Source of the DNA: CAZDDB01 sp963843285
Lineage (GTDB): Bacteria > Acidobacteriota > HRBIN11 > JAKEFK01
Assembly: GCA_963843285.1 (NCBI GenBank)
Contig: CAWJJO010000011.1
Coordinates: forward strand, 99,308 to 163,307
Direction of reading: 5' to 3'
Length of the DNA stretch: 64,000 nt
In this document: positions 17,876 through 27,690 of the stretch, in pieces
How the letters are laid out: each line of letters opens with the position of its first letter
How positions within the stretch are numbered: the first letter of the stretch is position 1
The notes under the pieces: model-generated
The model's database searches: none
What the model saw: only the letters and a program-made list of their open reading frames with translations
What the model was told of the DNA's origin: nothing
Position numbers and translations under genes: made by a program

Positions 17876-18520
17876 TTACCACTCAACTGCGACTAAAGCA
17901 TAATTTTTCAGAATATTCATGAGTTCGACTTTGTCCCGATCTAACTTCAAGCCCTTTAGTTCACCCACTCTAAATGTTCCATGGTCCCGGACAAAAATAA
18001 GAGCTCGATATAAATCTTTCCGAAACAAGTAGGATTTGCTCAGTGTTCTCAGCTCGACAAAATCAGGATACTGAATAATCTGGAATGGCTGGTTTGTCTT
18101 CGTTATTACAGATGATAGATCTACAGGGATCCGCTTCTGCAATGAGTCCCAAAGCATTACATTTTCCCTGATAGAGCAACCGGGCTCCAGGAGGAGCGAG
18201 TTCGAACTGAATAGGATCCTTTTTGAATATCTGAATAAACGCCTTCTAAGAATTCCGAGTTCTGAATGATGCTATCGACAGTCCTGGAAAAACGCCTCAT
18301 CAGTTCTCTTGTTTGGATTCTTAAGCGCGAACGGTCCTTGGAGTTCTTCGGGGGAGAAACATGAGTTCGAAATGTCAAGTCCTGCACAGAAAGGTGAAGT
18401 GCCTGTCTCAAAACGTTGCCAATGACTCCGTGCCAGTGAATCGGGTATAAGCCAACCGTTATCGATTCATAAACTGATTCAAGGACATTGGCTTCAGCAG
18501 ATCGTTCAAAGTGGAATCAA
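17876..18520 (-). pseudogene. Frameshifted cupin/JmjC-like protein with winged-helix end
   Basis: On the minus strand the translation FERSAEANVLESVYESITVG, LYPIHWHGVIGN, LRQALHLSVQDLTF runs from about 18518 without a start codon. It stops at 18157 and continues in the next frame as LWDSLQKRIPVDL to a winged-helix-like end. The HWHG plus ALHLS pattern recalls cupin/ROXA (JmjC-type) oxygenases, and the C-terminal winged helix supports that. A stop codon (TGA) and a frameshift interrupt it. Alternatively, two short coupled ORFs overlapping at TAATG. It diverges from the LanB gene. Confidence 0.45.
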
Positions 18521-18524
18521 TGCA

Positions 18525-18743
18525 TCAGTCTGTGATGAGATCGGTCTTTCTTACTCTCCCATTTTCAATAGCTTTTCGCCTGAACTCCTGGCTGGACACA
18601 CTCGATTGGTCGTAATTATCGTAAACTTGAAACAACAATCTTGATTTCATACAAGTTTGCTCGTTTGCAGAATAACCGAAGCGGTCATTACGCCAATTCC
18701 AACCGAGTGGGATAGAATATTGAGGTTTCGAAAAATCAAACAC
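18525..18743 (-). CDS. Unidentified 72-residue ORF upstream of LanB
   Basis: It begins at the ATG ending at 18743, 14 bases from the divergent LanB start, and encodes MFDFSKPQYSIPLGWNWRN followed by a polar region. It may be the broken N-terminus of the adjacent cupin-like gene or a spurious frame. No family recognised. Confidence 0.3.
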   Translation of the reverse strand: MFDFSKPQYSIPLGWNWRNDRFGYSANEQTCMKSRLLFQVYDNYDQSSVSSQEFRRKAIENGRVRKTDLITD

Positions 18744-18757
18744 ACTGACGCTGGACC

Positions 18758-21700
18758 ATGATTCAACCCAAGCGGGAAACTGATTTTTCCCATCAGAACT
18801 TCTTTGCGTTTCGGACGCCGTTGCTTCCGTTTGAGGAGTTCCTCAGATGGAGTGAAGGACTGCAAGCGCCGAAGGTAATCGAAGATTCCTCGAATCTGGA
18901 AAGTGCGCTTGCAGCAGATCGAATGGTTTTGCGTGGACGATTGCGGGAAGTAATCGGACGTTCCGAGATTCGCGAGGCGATCTTTGTTGCTTCTCCTGAT
19001 CTTGACTCCTCCATCAACCTTTGGTTGCGGGAGCCGGAGAGCCACAAAGGGCAAAGAACCGAGCGAGCTCTGGTGCGGTACTTTGCACGCATGACCGGCC
19101 GGCCGACTCCGTTTGGATTATTCGCCGGAAGTTCGGTGGGAACAATCGGCAGACAAGCACGTCTCGTTGTAACGGACCGGACCAAGTATCAACGTCACAC
19201 CAGGCTCGATGCGGATTATCTTTCCGTCCTCATTGACAAGCTCGTCAGTGATGTATCTCTGAGACATATCTTCGAGTATCGACCCAACACCAGTCTGTAC
19301 CGAATGGCGGGACACTACCGTTATCATGAAGCACGGCTGCAAGAAAAAGTTCGCTCCTATCACCTGGTTGAGGTAGAAGAAACGGATGCGCTTTCGCAGA
19401 CACTGGATCGAGCAGAAGACGGCTCGACCTTCCGGGCGCTTGCAAATGCTCTGGTAAATGAGGATGTCTCCATTCAGGACGCGGAAGCATTCCTCCATGA
19501 ATTGATCGCGAGCCAAATTCTGGTGCCGCAAATTCCATTCCCCGTTCATGGTCCGGAACCGATCCAGGCGATCATCGATGAATTGCACAAGCATCCCGAT
19601 ACACAACATATATCCTCCGCCTTGACTCAGGCATGGCAAAAACTGGCAAAGATAGATACGAATGGGTTAGGTGTAGGTCAAGAATCCTACCGTGAAGTTA
19701 CACATTGTTTAGAAGGCTTGCCTGCGAAGGTCGAACTGGCGCGCTTATTTCAGGTCGATCTGGTGAAGCCTTCGCCGGAAGCCTGTTTGGACGAAGCCGT
19801 TGTCCATAAAATCCTCAAAGGAGTAGAAGTCCTTTACAGCATCAACCGAACAAAGGAAGACTCCGCGTTGAAGGATTTTCGCACAGCGTTTACAGCACGG
19901 TACGACACACGCGAAGTGCCTCTCCTGGAGGCGCTGGATGAAGAAGCGGGAATCGGCTTTCAAGCCGCCGGCGAAACCGCACCGCTGTTGCGCGATCTGC
20001 CCTTTCGTCTCGATCCATCGGAGGAATCCGTGACGTGGGATAAGCAGGACAATTTCCTGCTTGGGAGATTAGGCGAATCGTTGCGCACTGGTGCAGAAGA
20101 AATTCTCTTAACCGAAGCAGATTTGGAGACACTCCGTTCTGATGCACCGCTGCCTTTGCCAGATGCTTTTGCCGTGGATGCGGTTCTGGGGCCCAACAAA
20201 ATTCTTTTGGCATCTGTTTATGGCCCTTCCGGAGCCCGGCTTCTGGGCCGTTTCTGTCACGCCGAACCGGATCTACAAAAGCACGTGCAGCAACATTTAC
20301 GTTCGGAGGAAGCACTTCATACGGATGCCGTCATTGCAGAGATAGTTCATTTGCCTGAGGGACGCCTCGGGAATGTCCTGTGCCGGCCCGCGATGCGTGA
20401 ATATGAAATTCCCTACCTGGGATTTTCGTGTGCCGCGCCTGAGCATCAAATTCCGGTGACTAGTCTTCTGGTCTCGGTGCGCGGAGAAAGGATCTTTCTT
20501 CGCTCGTCACGCTTAAATCGCGAAGTCATTCCAAGGATGACAAATGCGCACAATTATTCTCTCAGCAGTCTGGGAGTCTATCGATTTCTGTGCGATCTTC
20601 AGGATCAGAATGTCTCACAGGACGTTGGATGGAACTGGGGCGCGCTCCGGAATGCGCCCTATTTACCCCGGATTGTGTACGATAGTTTTGTCTTTTCTCG
20701 TGCCCGATGGCGTATCTGCAAGGAGGAATTGAAGCAACTAAACAACCTCAGCGGCGCAAAGCTCTTTCAAGCTGTGCAGAGTTTGCGGAAGAGACTGCAT
20801 CTGCCGCGCATAATATTACTGGCTGACCTTGACAACCGGCTCCCTGTGGACCTGGAAAATATGTTGTCCGTCGAAACCTTTGTGCACTTGATCAAACGTC
20901 GCGAAGCAGCGACTCTCATTGAGTTCTATCCTGCTGCGGATCAGCTATGTGCTCACGGTCCTGAAGGCAAGTTTGTTCATGAGTTGATCATCCCATTTGT
21001 CCGTAGTAAGGATGCCAAAAACGAACATCCAGCGAACCAAACTCGCCCAGCGGATGTAGAACGAAGTTTTCCGCCAGGGTCTGAATGGCTTTATTTCAAG
21101 CTGTACACAGGCGCAACAGAGGGAGATTCAATACTGCAACAGCTTAACTCCGTCATACAAGGTCTTTCGGCATCCAATGCCATTGATCATTGGTTCTTCA
21201 TCCGATATCAGGATCCCGACTGGCACTTGCGTCTTCGTTTTCACGGCGTTCCCAAAGTGTTACATTCAAAAACGCTGCCGGCTCTTCAGAAAGCGGTACT
21301 CCCTCTATTGAAAGAGGGTAGCATTTGGAGGATACAAATCGATACCTATGAGCGCGAAGTGGAGCGTTATGGCGGAAAGGAAGGGATCTTGCTTGCAGAG
21401 CAAATCTTCCATGTCGACTCGGAATGCGTTCTTGAAACTCTGGAACAGCTCGAGCCGGGAGATGAAGGATTACAAGAGAGATGGCAACTTGCCTTGCGCG
21501 GAATTGATTTGATGTTAGAGGATTTTGGGCTGAATCCAAGGGCAAAACTTTCCGCGATGCAGAAAGCAAAAGAAGGCTTAAGCAAAGAATTTCGTCTGGA
21601 TGCTGAGTTCAAACGCAAGCTGGCGGAAAAATTTCGAAAAGAACGGAAAGGTCTGGAATCTCTTTTTGCCGTGCCTTCAGAAGATCATCCGTTATCGCTC

Positions 21701-21940
21701 GGACTGAGAGCGTTGCAGCGACGCTCGTCACGAATCAAACGGATGATTGGCGAATTGAGAAAGCTCGAAGAAGCAAAACGCCTTTCTATTTCGATTGACG
21801 AGCTTGCCCCCAGTTATATTCATATGCATGTAAACCGTTTGCTTCGCTCTGCCCAACGGGAACAGGAACTCGTACTATACGATTTTCTTGTATCGTTGTA
21901 TCAATCACATGCGTCACGCAGGCTGGAACACTTGGCCTGA
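18758..21940 (+). CDS. Full-length LanB lantibiotic dehydratase
   Basis: A 1060-residue protein. The N-terminal 750 residues match the LanB glutamylation domain (FFAFRTPLLPFEEF; RYFARMTGRPTPFGLFAG; YRMAGHYRYHEARL; RIVYDSFVFSRARWR; LPRIILLADLDNRLPVDL). The C-terminal region is the SpaB_C/thiopeptide-type elimination domain (WLYFKLYTGATEGDS; HWFFIRYQDPDWHLRLRFHG). Full-length LanB uses glutamyl-tRNA to dehydrate Ser/Thr in a precursor peptide. Length is standard (about 1000). A precursor-like gene lies 158 bases downstream, but no LanC cyclase, protease or transporter is present, so the product may be linear dehydrated or cyclised by a distant enzyme. Confidence 0.94.
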   Translation: MIQPKRETDFSHQNFFAFRTPLLPFEEFLRWSEGLQAPKVIEDSSNLESALAADRMVLRGRLREVIGRSEIREAIFVASPDLDSSINLWLREPESHKGQRTERALVRYFARMTGRPTPFGLFAGSSVGTIGRQARLVVTDRTKYQRHTRLDADYLSVLIDKLVSDVSLRHIFEYRPNTSLYRMAGHYRYHEARLQEKVRSYHLVEVEETDALSQTLDRAEDGSTFRALANALVNEDVSIQDAEAFLHELIASQILVPQIPFPVHGPEPIQAIIDELHKHPDTQHISSALTQAWQKLAKIDTNGLGVGQESYREVTHCLEGLPAKVELARLFQVDLVKPSPEACLDEAVVHKILKGVEVLYSINRTKEDSALKDFRTAFTARYDTREVPLLEALDEEAGIGFQAAGETAPLLRDLPFRLDPSEESVTWDKQDNFLLGRLGESLRTGAEEILLTEADLETLRSDAPLPLPDAFAVDAVLGPNKILLASVYGPSGARLLGRFCHAEPDLQKHVQQHLRSEEALHTDAVIAEIVHLPEGRLGNVLCRPAMREYEIPYLGFSCAAPEHQIPVTSLLVSVRGERIFLRSSRLNREVIPRMTNAHNYSLSSLGVYRFLCDLQDQNVSQDVGWNWGALRNAPYLPRIVYDSFVFSRARWRICKEELKQLNNLSGAKLFQAVQSLRKRLHLPRIILLADLDNRLPVDLENMLSVETFVHLIKRREAATLIEFYPAADQLCAHGPEGKFVHELIIPFVRSKDAKNEHPANQTRPADVERSFPPGSEWLYFKLYTGATEGDSILQQLNSVIQGLSASNAIDHWFFIRYQDPDWHLRLRFHGVPKVLHSKTLPALQKAVLPLLKEGSIWRIQIDTYEREVERYGGKEGILLAEQIFHVDSECVLETLEQLEPGDEGLQERWQLALRGIDLMLEDFGLNPRAKLSAMQKAKEGLSKEFRLDAEFKRKLAEKFRKERKGLESLFAVPSEDHPLSLGLRALQRRSSRIKRMIGELRKLEEAKRLSISIDELAPSYIHMHVNRLLRSAQREQELVLYDFLVSLYQSHASRRLEHLA

Positions 21941-22046
21941 ACCGGTCCTTACCGGATCCTCCCGCAAACCGTGGGCCTCACATGATCGGTCCCGGTCAGC
22001 CGAACTGGCCCCGGCAAAACGCAGGAGCCAAGAAGGAGCAGCGCCG

Positions 22047-22074
22047 TTGACCAAGAATCGTTTTATGCTACAAT
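22047..22074 (+). promoter_or_regulatory. Sigma-70-type promoter for the RiPP precursor
   Basis: TTGACC (22047-22052), a 16-base spacer and TACAAT (22069-22074) form a good -35/-10 pair. Transcription would start near 22081, leaving a short leader with GGAGG at 22090-22094 before the ATG at 22099. The precursor can therefore be expressed at higher level than LanB. Confidence 0.6.
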
Positions 22075-22098
22075 GCAACAAGTCTATATGGAGGACGA

Positions 22099-22251
22099 AT
22101 GAGAAAGGCTTCGAAAGGTTCTGCAACAAAAGCAAAAAATCTTAAGCTTAACAAGAAAACGGTGAAGGACCTTGCGCCCAAGAAATCTGTGAAAGGCGGC
22201 GCCCAAGCAGATACCAGCCAATGCAAAAGCGTACGCTGGTGCAGGGACTAA
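22099..22251 (+). CDS. Class I lanthipeptide-like precursor peptide
   Basis: A 50-residue basic peptide. The leader contains LKLNKKTVKDL, matching the recognition motif of class I lanthipeptide leaders of the K-L-x-L-x-K-x-T-[VIL]-x-D-L type, and ends in the double-glycine VKGG at 32-35. The core is AQADTSQCKSVRWCRD, with one Thr, two Ser and two Cys, enough for two (methyl)lanthionine rings or dehydroamino acids. It has its own promoter and a GGAGG site. Its short length explains why it was missed. It is the probable substrate of the LanB at 18758-21940 and perhaps of the 2OG oxygenase. Confidence 0.85.
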   Translation: MRKASKGSATKAKNLKLNKKTVKDLAPKKSVKGGAQADTSQCKSVRWCRD

Positions 22252-22448
22252 TAAGATAGTCAAAGCTTCTTAAGTGGCCTTCGACTCTTCTATGGGCGAT
22301 TTGCGAGTATTTTGTTTCGATAAACCAGACCCATAAACGTTAGGCTTCGTTGAAGGAGAAATCCCGTGCACTGCACAAGATTTGTGTCTTCAACTTGCCG
22401 CAAATATCTCGTATAACCCGCAACAATCCACAACAGTATCTCTTTTTC

Positions 22449-22473
22449 GAGGGTTCGAATCCCACCCTCTCCG
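22449..22473 (+). other. tRNA-Ser 3'-end fragment (att-like remnant)
   Basis: The 25 bases are the T-arm and acceptor end of a tRNA-Ser (GGTTCGAATCCCACCCTCTC plus CG), with no tRNA body upstream. They match the remnants at 14928-14952 and 30028-30054. Such ends are used as attachment sites by tyrosine-recombinase elements; no integrase gene is visible. Confidence 0.7.
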
Positions 22474-22710
22474 TTTCATCCTCGAGCCCTGAAAAGATTT
22501 GTGCCAAATTTGTGCCTTCCAACTTCCCCAAGATCAACTTTTTCTTGGAAATTCCTGACGATTCTCGAGAACGGCGCCATTCAATCCTGGTGATCTACAA
22601 GGTGCACAACGAATATTGGGGACCATCGATCGGCGGAAAATACGCCAAATCGGTCGCGCAGGCGATTCATCAGAGCTAAAGAAAAGAAAAGAAAATGAAC
22701 AGGTTAAATT
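22474..22710 (+). other. Remnant sequence between tRNA fragment and reductase
   Basis: A frame ending at 22679 contains ILVIYKVHNEYWGPSIGGKY, vaguely like the C-terminal end of a transpeptidase-type penicillin-binding protein, without the rest of the protein. The phrase TTTGTGCC(T)TTC recurs at 22500-22522 and 24174-24181. Nothing functional is evident. Confidence 0.3.
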
Positions 22711-23916
22711 ATGAAAGAGAATAAGGAAACAAATAATTCTGAAAATCAGGAAAATGAGGGCGTCAGCCGGCGCGACTTTATCGCGAAGACGCTCTTTGCC
22801 GCCAGCGGTTCACTCACATTGGCGGCTTTTCAGAATCGGGCAAGCGCTCAAACCGGAGAGCGAAAAAAAAATCTTACGAGCGATGCAAAGATCGGCGATG
22901 CTTTCCTTGGGCGCAGAAGGTTGGGTAAGCTGGAGGTTTCATCGATCGGGCTGGGCGTCCAGAACATGAGCCGCACCTATCAAACGACGGTGCCGTACCG
23001 CACGGAGATGATTAACATCATCCGCGCCGCGTACGACCGCGGCGTCACCTTTTTCGACGCAGCTGAGGCTTATGGTCCTCATGAGGTGGAACGGATTCTT
23101 GGCGATGGCGTGGCGCCTTTCCGAGACAAGGTCGTGATCACATCGAAGTTCGGCTGGAACATCGATCTCGAGACCGGTGAGCGGCGCCCGGGTCTCAACA
23201 GCAAACCCGAGCACATCAAGCTCGCTGTTAACGGGATGCTGAAGCGCCTTGGCACCGACCGTATCGATCTCCTCTACCAGCATCGCGTCGATCCCGAAAT
23301 CCCTATCGAGGACGTGGCCAGAGCGGTTAAGGATTTGATGAACCAAGGTAAGGTTCTGCACTGGGGCTTATCCGAGATGGGACTTAAGACGCTGCGGCGC
23401 GCTCATGCGGTGCTGCCAGTCACCGCCGTCCAAAACGAATACTCCATGCTGTGGCGCGGTCCAGAGAAGGAAGTGATCTCGACTTGCGAGGAGCTTGGAA
23501 TTGGCTTTGTGCCTTGGAGTCCGCTCGGCGTGCAGTTCCTAACCGGCTGGATCGACGCGAATACGCGGTTTGCACCCGGCGACATTCGCGCGGTCGAGTC
23601 CCGGTTTTCGCCAGAGAATCTGCTCCACAACCTGGCGCTTGTGGATCTTGTTAAGAGCTGGGCAAAACGGAAGGAAGCCACTCCCGCTCAGATCGCGCTC
23701 GCATGGCTGATGGCGCAGAAGCCCTGGATCGTGCCGATCCCTGGAACGACACAGATGGCGCACATGGTCGAGAACAGCGGCGCTGTCGGCGTTCGATTTA
23801 CTCCCGCCGAACTCGCTGAACTGAATTCGGCTGTTAGGGCTATCGAGATACAAGGGCAGCGTCTGCCCGACGCAGTGCTGGTCTTCTCAGGTGTGGAGGC
23901 GCCACCAAAGAAGTAG
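22711..23916 (+). CDS. Tat-exported aldo/keto reductase
   Basis: A 401-residue protein. The N-terminus has a twin-arginine signal (SRRDFIAKTLFAASGSLTLA, cleavage near ASAQT). The reductase barrel follows: LGKLEVSSIGLGVQNMS, FFDAAEAYGPHE (catalytic Asp and Tyr), ITSKFGWN (Lys), YQHRVDP (His), and NADPH-binding IPIPGTT-like IVPIPGT. Close to the AKR11/13 oxidoreductase type. Base composition is GC-richer than flanking sequence, suggesting transfer with the following PEP-synthase genes. Confidence 0.9.
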   Translation: MKENKETNNSENQENEGVSRRDFIAKTLFAASGSLTLAAFQNRASAQTGERKKNLTSDAKIGDAFLGRRRLGKLEVSSIGLGVQNMSRTYQTTVPYRTEMINIIRAAYDRGVTFFDAAEAYGPHEVERILGDGVAPFRDKVVITSKFGWNIDLETGERRPGLNSKPEHIKLAVNGMLKRLGTDRIDLLYQHRVDPEIPIEDVARAVKDLMNQGKVLHWGLSEMGLKTLRRAHAVLPVTAVQNEYSMLWRGPEKEVISTCEELGIGFVPWSPLGVQFLTGWIDANTRFAPGDIRAVESRFSPENLLHNLALVDLVKSWAKRKEATPAQIALAWLMAQKPWIVPIPGTTQMAHMVENSGAVGVRFTPAELAELNSAVRAIEIQGQRLPDAVLVFSGVEAPPKK

Positions 23917-24044
23917 GAGATCAAATTATGAATCTAGGGACACCGGAAAGCAGCAGTAAAACGTATCAGAGATCTCCCCATCACGCTGAATTAGTTGCTT
24001 TGAATTTACGCATCCCACTTGAACACTGCTTCTAAGGAGAGAAT

Positions 24045-24125
24045 ATGCAGAAGGTTGTATTAAACAATGGCGTTGAGATGCGAACTACTGCGTTCCATCG
24101 CCGGGAAAATACCGGAAAAGTGTAG
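24045..24125 (+). pseudogene. N-terminal stub of another aldo/keto reductase
   Basis: MQKVVLNNGVEM is the characteristic start of AKR5-type reductases (next residues normally PxLGFG), preceded by AAGGAGA. The frame then diverges and stops after 26 codons. It is a truncated remnant close to the intact reductase. Confidence 0.6.
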
Positions 24126-24228
24126 CCCAGGTAATCTTAAGTTGGCTGATGCAAAGAGAAGTGGTGGCCCATTTTGTGCCTTCGATTTTCCACCCGGTCA
24201 AATCATGTCTCATTTTTGAAAAGAGAAG

Positions 24229-24468
24229 CTTTGTTTGAACTTGTACTTAGCGACAGTCAAACATGCTCAAGAACTGGGATTTTCACTCCGTGAGATTCAG
24301 GAGTTATTGAATCTGCGACTTAACTCTTCGAATACCTGCGCAGACGTTCGACGAACAGCAGAAAGAAAGATTGAGGAGATTCAAAAGAAGATCCATTCGC
24401 TGATCAGAATGAAAACCGCACTGTCAATACTTTCAGCACAGTGTAATGAGCAAAAGAAAGAAGTATAA
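24229..24468 (+). pseudogene. C-terminal part of a MerR-family regulator
   Basis: The frame encodes VKHAQELGFSLREIQELLNL, then a C-terminal coiled coil with one Cys before and one after (NTCADVRR..; LSAQCNEQKK), as in metal-responsive MerR/CueR proteins. The N-terminal HTH (about 50 residues) is missing, and the frame begins at a TTG without it. A truncated regulator. Confidence 0.75.
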
Positions 24469-24684
24469 GAATGATTGTCCTCTTCTCGAGACGTTTCAGG
24501 TAAGATTTACTCAGCCCGTAAGATAAGGCTCTCTCAAACAAGAATCGCCGGGTATTAGCACAATTGACCCTCAAGGGCCGGAAGGTTTATCATTATGAAA
24601 CTAAAGCCAACAACAGATCAAAAAGAACAGAACAAGCATTATGAGCCGAGTATCGCAACCGGCAAGAGATGTGGAGCAATTGCT

Positions 24685-26323
24685 ATGAGTAATTCAGGTA
24701 AATCGAAGGAACTCCATTTTGACCCACCCGGGCCAGGGTCCTGGGTACAAGACCCTGTCCACTTCCCCCGTCCGCTGACGCGCTATTGGCAGGAGATGCA
24801 TCCACCCGCCTTCAAAAAAGGGACCAACGACTTCGCGCGGTTCTACGGGTTGCTGATTGATGGCCTTCAGATGGGCTATGTAAATGGCTTCGGATACAGG
24901 CAAGTGTTGCCGGCCCCGGAGGCTGAAATCCCCGAGCGTTTTAAGCGCGCTGAACAGGTTTTCGCGCAGAAGCTCTGGCGCGAGCAACTTCGCGATTGGG
25001 ATGAGAAGTCCAAACCCTCGGCGATTGCGACGCACCGGGAGCTACAGGACGTCAACCCGGACGACCTCTCGGACTCGGAGTTAGTTGCTTATTTGAAGCG
25101 TTGCCGTGACCACCATTCGGCCATGATCACACAGCACATGCGTTTTACTGGCGGTGCAACGATCCCAATCGGGGACTTCCTCGCACATGCTGCGGACTGG
25201 ACTGGCTTGCCTCACTCCGATTTGCTGGGCTTGATGCGCGGTTCGGCCGAGGTATCCGCTGGTGGCTCCGATGAGATGCAGCTCCTGAAGCGGGCGTTCG
25301 AGAAGGACGCCAGGAGCCCGCAAGATGCTCGAATCCGGCGGCGACCCCGCAACAGTCCTTGCTAGCTTGCGTTCCCTCGGGGGGGAAACGGGCGCGGCGA
25401 TCAATGGCTATCTTGATCTGGTTGGCAACCGGCTCGTGGACGGCTTTGACATCGCTGAGCCTACGGCACTCGAATTGCCGGACGCGCTCCTGAGAGCGAT
25501 CCACGGTGCAATTTCCGAAGAAGCCCAGGCCGCCTTCGATGATGCTCGTATCGCTGAAGTCCGCGCCAAAGTCACCGCTGCACACCAGGCCGAGTTCGAC
25601 CAACTGCTCGGCGAGGCACGTAATAACTACAGGCTCCGCGATGAGCGCGGCGTCTATAGCGATGTCTGGGCCTCGGGTATTATGCGCCGGGCTGCGCTTG
25701 CGGCGGGCCGGCGGGTCGCCGGTCGCGGGCGCATCGCCACACCGCAGCAAATGCTTGACGCCGGTATCGACGAGATGTGCGCCCTGGTCAGCGGCGCTAC
25801 TGGTCCGTCCGCAGACGAACTGGCCGCGCGCGCCAAACACCGCGCCACCTACACCGCTAAAGATGCTCCGCCCCTCCTCGGGCCGCCTGAACCGCCGCCG
25901 CCTGATCTCGCCAAGCTACCCCCCGCTGCGGGCCGCGTCATGCGCGCCATGTTCATTGCCCTGGAACACATTTTTGGGAGTTCCCAGGCTCAGAACGAGG
26001 AAAAAGTCCTCTATGGGCTTGCCGCGAGCAAAGGTGTCTATGAAGGGCCAGCGCGCCGTGTTTCCGGCCCTTCCGAATTCGGCATGATTGCCAAGGGGGA
26101 CGTGCTCGTCACTGAATCCACAACTGAGGCCTTTAACATCCTGCTGCCACTTCTTGGCGGGATTGTCACCGATAACGGCGGCCTGCTTTCACATGCGGCG
26201 ATCGTCTCGCGCGAATACGGTATTCCTGGCGTCGTCGGAACGCGTGAGGCAACCGAACGCATCGCCAATGGCGTCCGTGTCCGCGTTGATGGTGACGCCG
26301 GCGAAGTCACTGTACTCGGGTAG
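24685..26323 (+). pseudogene. PEP-utilizing enzyme (swivelling-domain subunit) with one frameshift
   Basis: Two frames together make one protein: the first from the ATG at 24685 to about 25315 (FDPPGPGSWVQDPVHFPRP) and the second from about 25325 to 26323. A one-base shift near 25310-25330 separates them. The C-terminus is the phosphohistidine swivelling domain: LPLLGGIVTDNGGLLSHAA with the catalytic His, then YGIPGVVGT. Relatives include PEP synthase and rifampicin phosphotransferase, but the ATP-binding part is in the next gene. The region is strikingly GC-rich. The shift may be real decay or a sequence error. Confidence 0.8.
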
Positions 26324-26325
26324 AA

Positions 26326-27621
26326 GTGAAAAAGGTAGTTCCATTCTCGAAAGCACACGAAAAATCGCTCTTTGGATCCAAGGCTGTGGGACTCGGTGAC
26401 GCCACGCGTCAGGGCCTTCCGGTACCCCCGGGCGTGGCGCTATCAGGCGACCTGGTCGAGGCCATAGCTTCGGAAGATAACCGTGCCATTGAAAAATTGG
26501 CACAGGCCATCGCTGTCCTGCCGCCCCCATTTGCCGTGCGATCGTCTGCTGTTGACGAAGACAGTGCGTCGGCGAGCTTTGCCGGCCAGCACCTCACGCT
26601 GCTCAACGTCCATTCGGCTGCCGATGTCCCCGGCGCCGTCCGCGAAGTCTGGTGGTCGGCGAACTCCGATTCGGCCATCACGTACCGCCAGCGTGTCGGC
26701 CTGTTCACCCGGCCAAGCGTCGGCGTGGTCGTGCAAACACTTCTCAACCCGACCGCGGCCGGGGTAATGTTTACCGAAAACCCGGTCACTGGCGCCGATG
26801 AGCGCATGATCGAGGCCAGTTGGGGTCTCGGAGAGGCAGTCGTCAACGGCGTCGTTGTCCCGGACCAATTCCGCCTCGACCGCTCCTGCCAGGTGCTCGA
26901 GCGCAGGGCTGGCCGCAAGCGGATCGCCATCCGCTCGCTCCCGAGCGGGGGGACTTTCGAAGAGCAAGTTGCGCCTTCGCAGGTGAACCAGCTCTGCCTG
27001 GACGATGCCCAGCTCGCCGCCCTCGGTGAGCTCGCCCTGCGGTGCGAGCAGGTTTACGGCCCGCGGCGCGACATCGAATGGGCGTTCCAGGATGGCACGC
27101 TCTATCTCCTCCAGTGCCGCGCCATCACTACCGGGAAATCCCGAAGCGAGGCGTCGGTGCCCGTCCTGCCCCAGCGCGATCCCGTGGCCGCCCTCCAGCG
27201 CGTCGGGCTTTTCGCCGACATGGATCGACGGCAGGCCGAACAAATCGCCCGCCTGCTCAAGCTGCGCCCCTTCGCGAAGGGCGAGACCGTCATCATGGAA
27301 GGTTCCGGGGGCGCCGCCTTTTTTCTCATCGAGTCCGGGAAGGCTGCGGTTTTGAAAAAAGGTGTTCAGGTCGCAACCCTTGGCCCCGGCGACTGCTTTG
27401 GCGAGCTCGCCCTTATCGACGGAGGCCCTCGCTCAGCCACCGTGACCGCGGCGACGGACCTGGTTTGCTACGGGCTCACCTTCTGGGAGTTCCGCCCGTT
27501 AATCGAAAGAAACAGCAGCATCGCATGGAAGCTCCTGCAGGCGCTTGCAAAGCGGTTGCGCGATGCCGACTCAGGCATCGCGCCGCAAAGCGATGCCTCC
27601 GCGCACAGCGGCACCAAGTGA
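26326..27621 (+). CDS. PEP synthase-like ATP-binding domain fused to a cNMP-binding domain
   Basis: A 431-residue protein. Residues 1-270 form the PPDK/PEP-synthase ATP-grasp region (GSKAVGLGDATRQGLPVPPG; FAVRSSAVDEDSASASFAGQ; GVMFTENPVTG; DIEWAFQDGTLYLLQCR). Residues about 290-410 form a CRP-like cyclic-nucleotide-binding domain (LLKLRPFAKGETVIMEGS; FFLIESGKAAVL; LGPGDCFGELALIDGGPRSA). Its GTG start lies 2 bases after the stop of the swivelling-domain gene, so the two make a split enzyme. The cNMP domain suggests allosteric control. Substrate unknown. Confidence 0.85.
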   Translation: MKKVVPFSKAHEKSLFGSKAVGLGDATRQGLPVPPGVALSGDLVEAIASEDNRAIEKLAQAIAVLPPPFAVRSSAVDEDSASASFAGQHLTLLNVHSAADVPGAVREVWWSANSDSAITYRQRVGLFTRPSVGVVVQTLLNPTAAGVMFTENPVTGADERMIEASWGLGEAVVNGVVVPDQFRLDRSCQVLERRAGRKRIAIRSLPSGGTFEEQVAPSQVNQLCLDDAQLAALGELALRCEQVYGPRRDIEWAFQDGTLYLLQCRAITTGKSRSEASVPVLPQRDPVAALQRVGLFADMDRRQAEQIARLLKLRPFAKGETVIMEGSGGAAFFLIESGKAAVLKKGVQVATLGPGDCFGELALIDGGPRSATVTAATDLVCYGLTFWEFRPLIERNSSIAWKLLQALAKRLRDADSGIAPQSDASAHSGTK

Positions 27622-27690
27622 TACAGAGAGGTCAGAAGTTATTGGTTTTGTTCCATTTAGTCCACTCGGCAAAGGATTATACTGGATTGT

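Noticed and set aside
18120..18190. Selenocysteine in the cupin-like minus-strand gene
   Set aside because: The stop at 18157 is TAA and continuation needs a frame change; the TGA near 18520 is not at a recognisable Cys position.
24685..26323. Selenocysteine readthrough for the broken PEP-utilizing gene
   Set aside because: The two parts are in different frames and the first ends at TAG, so this is a frameshift.
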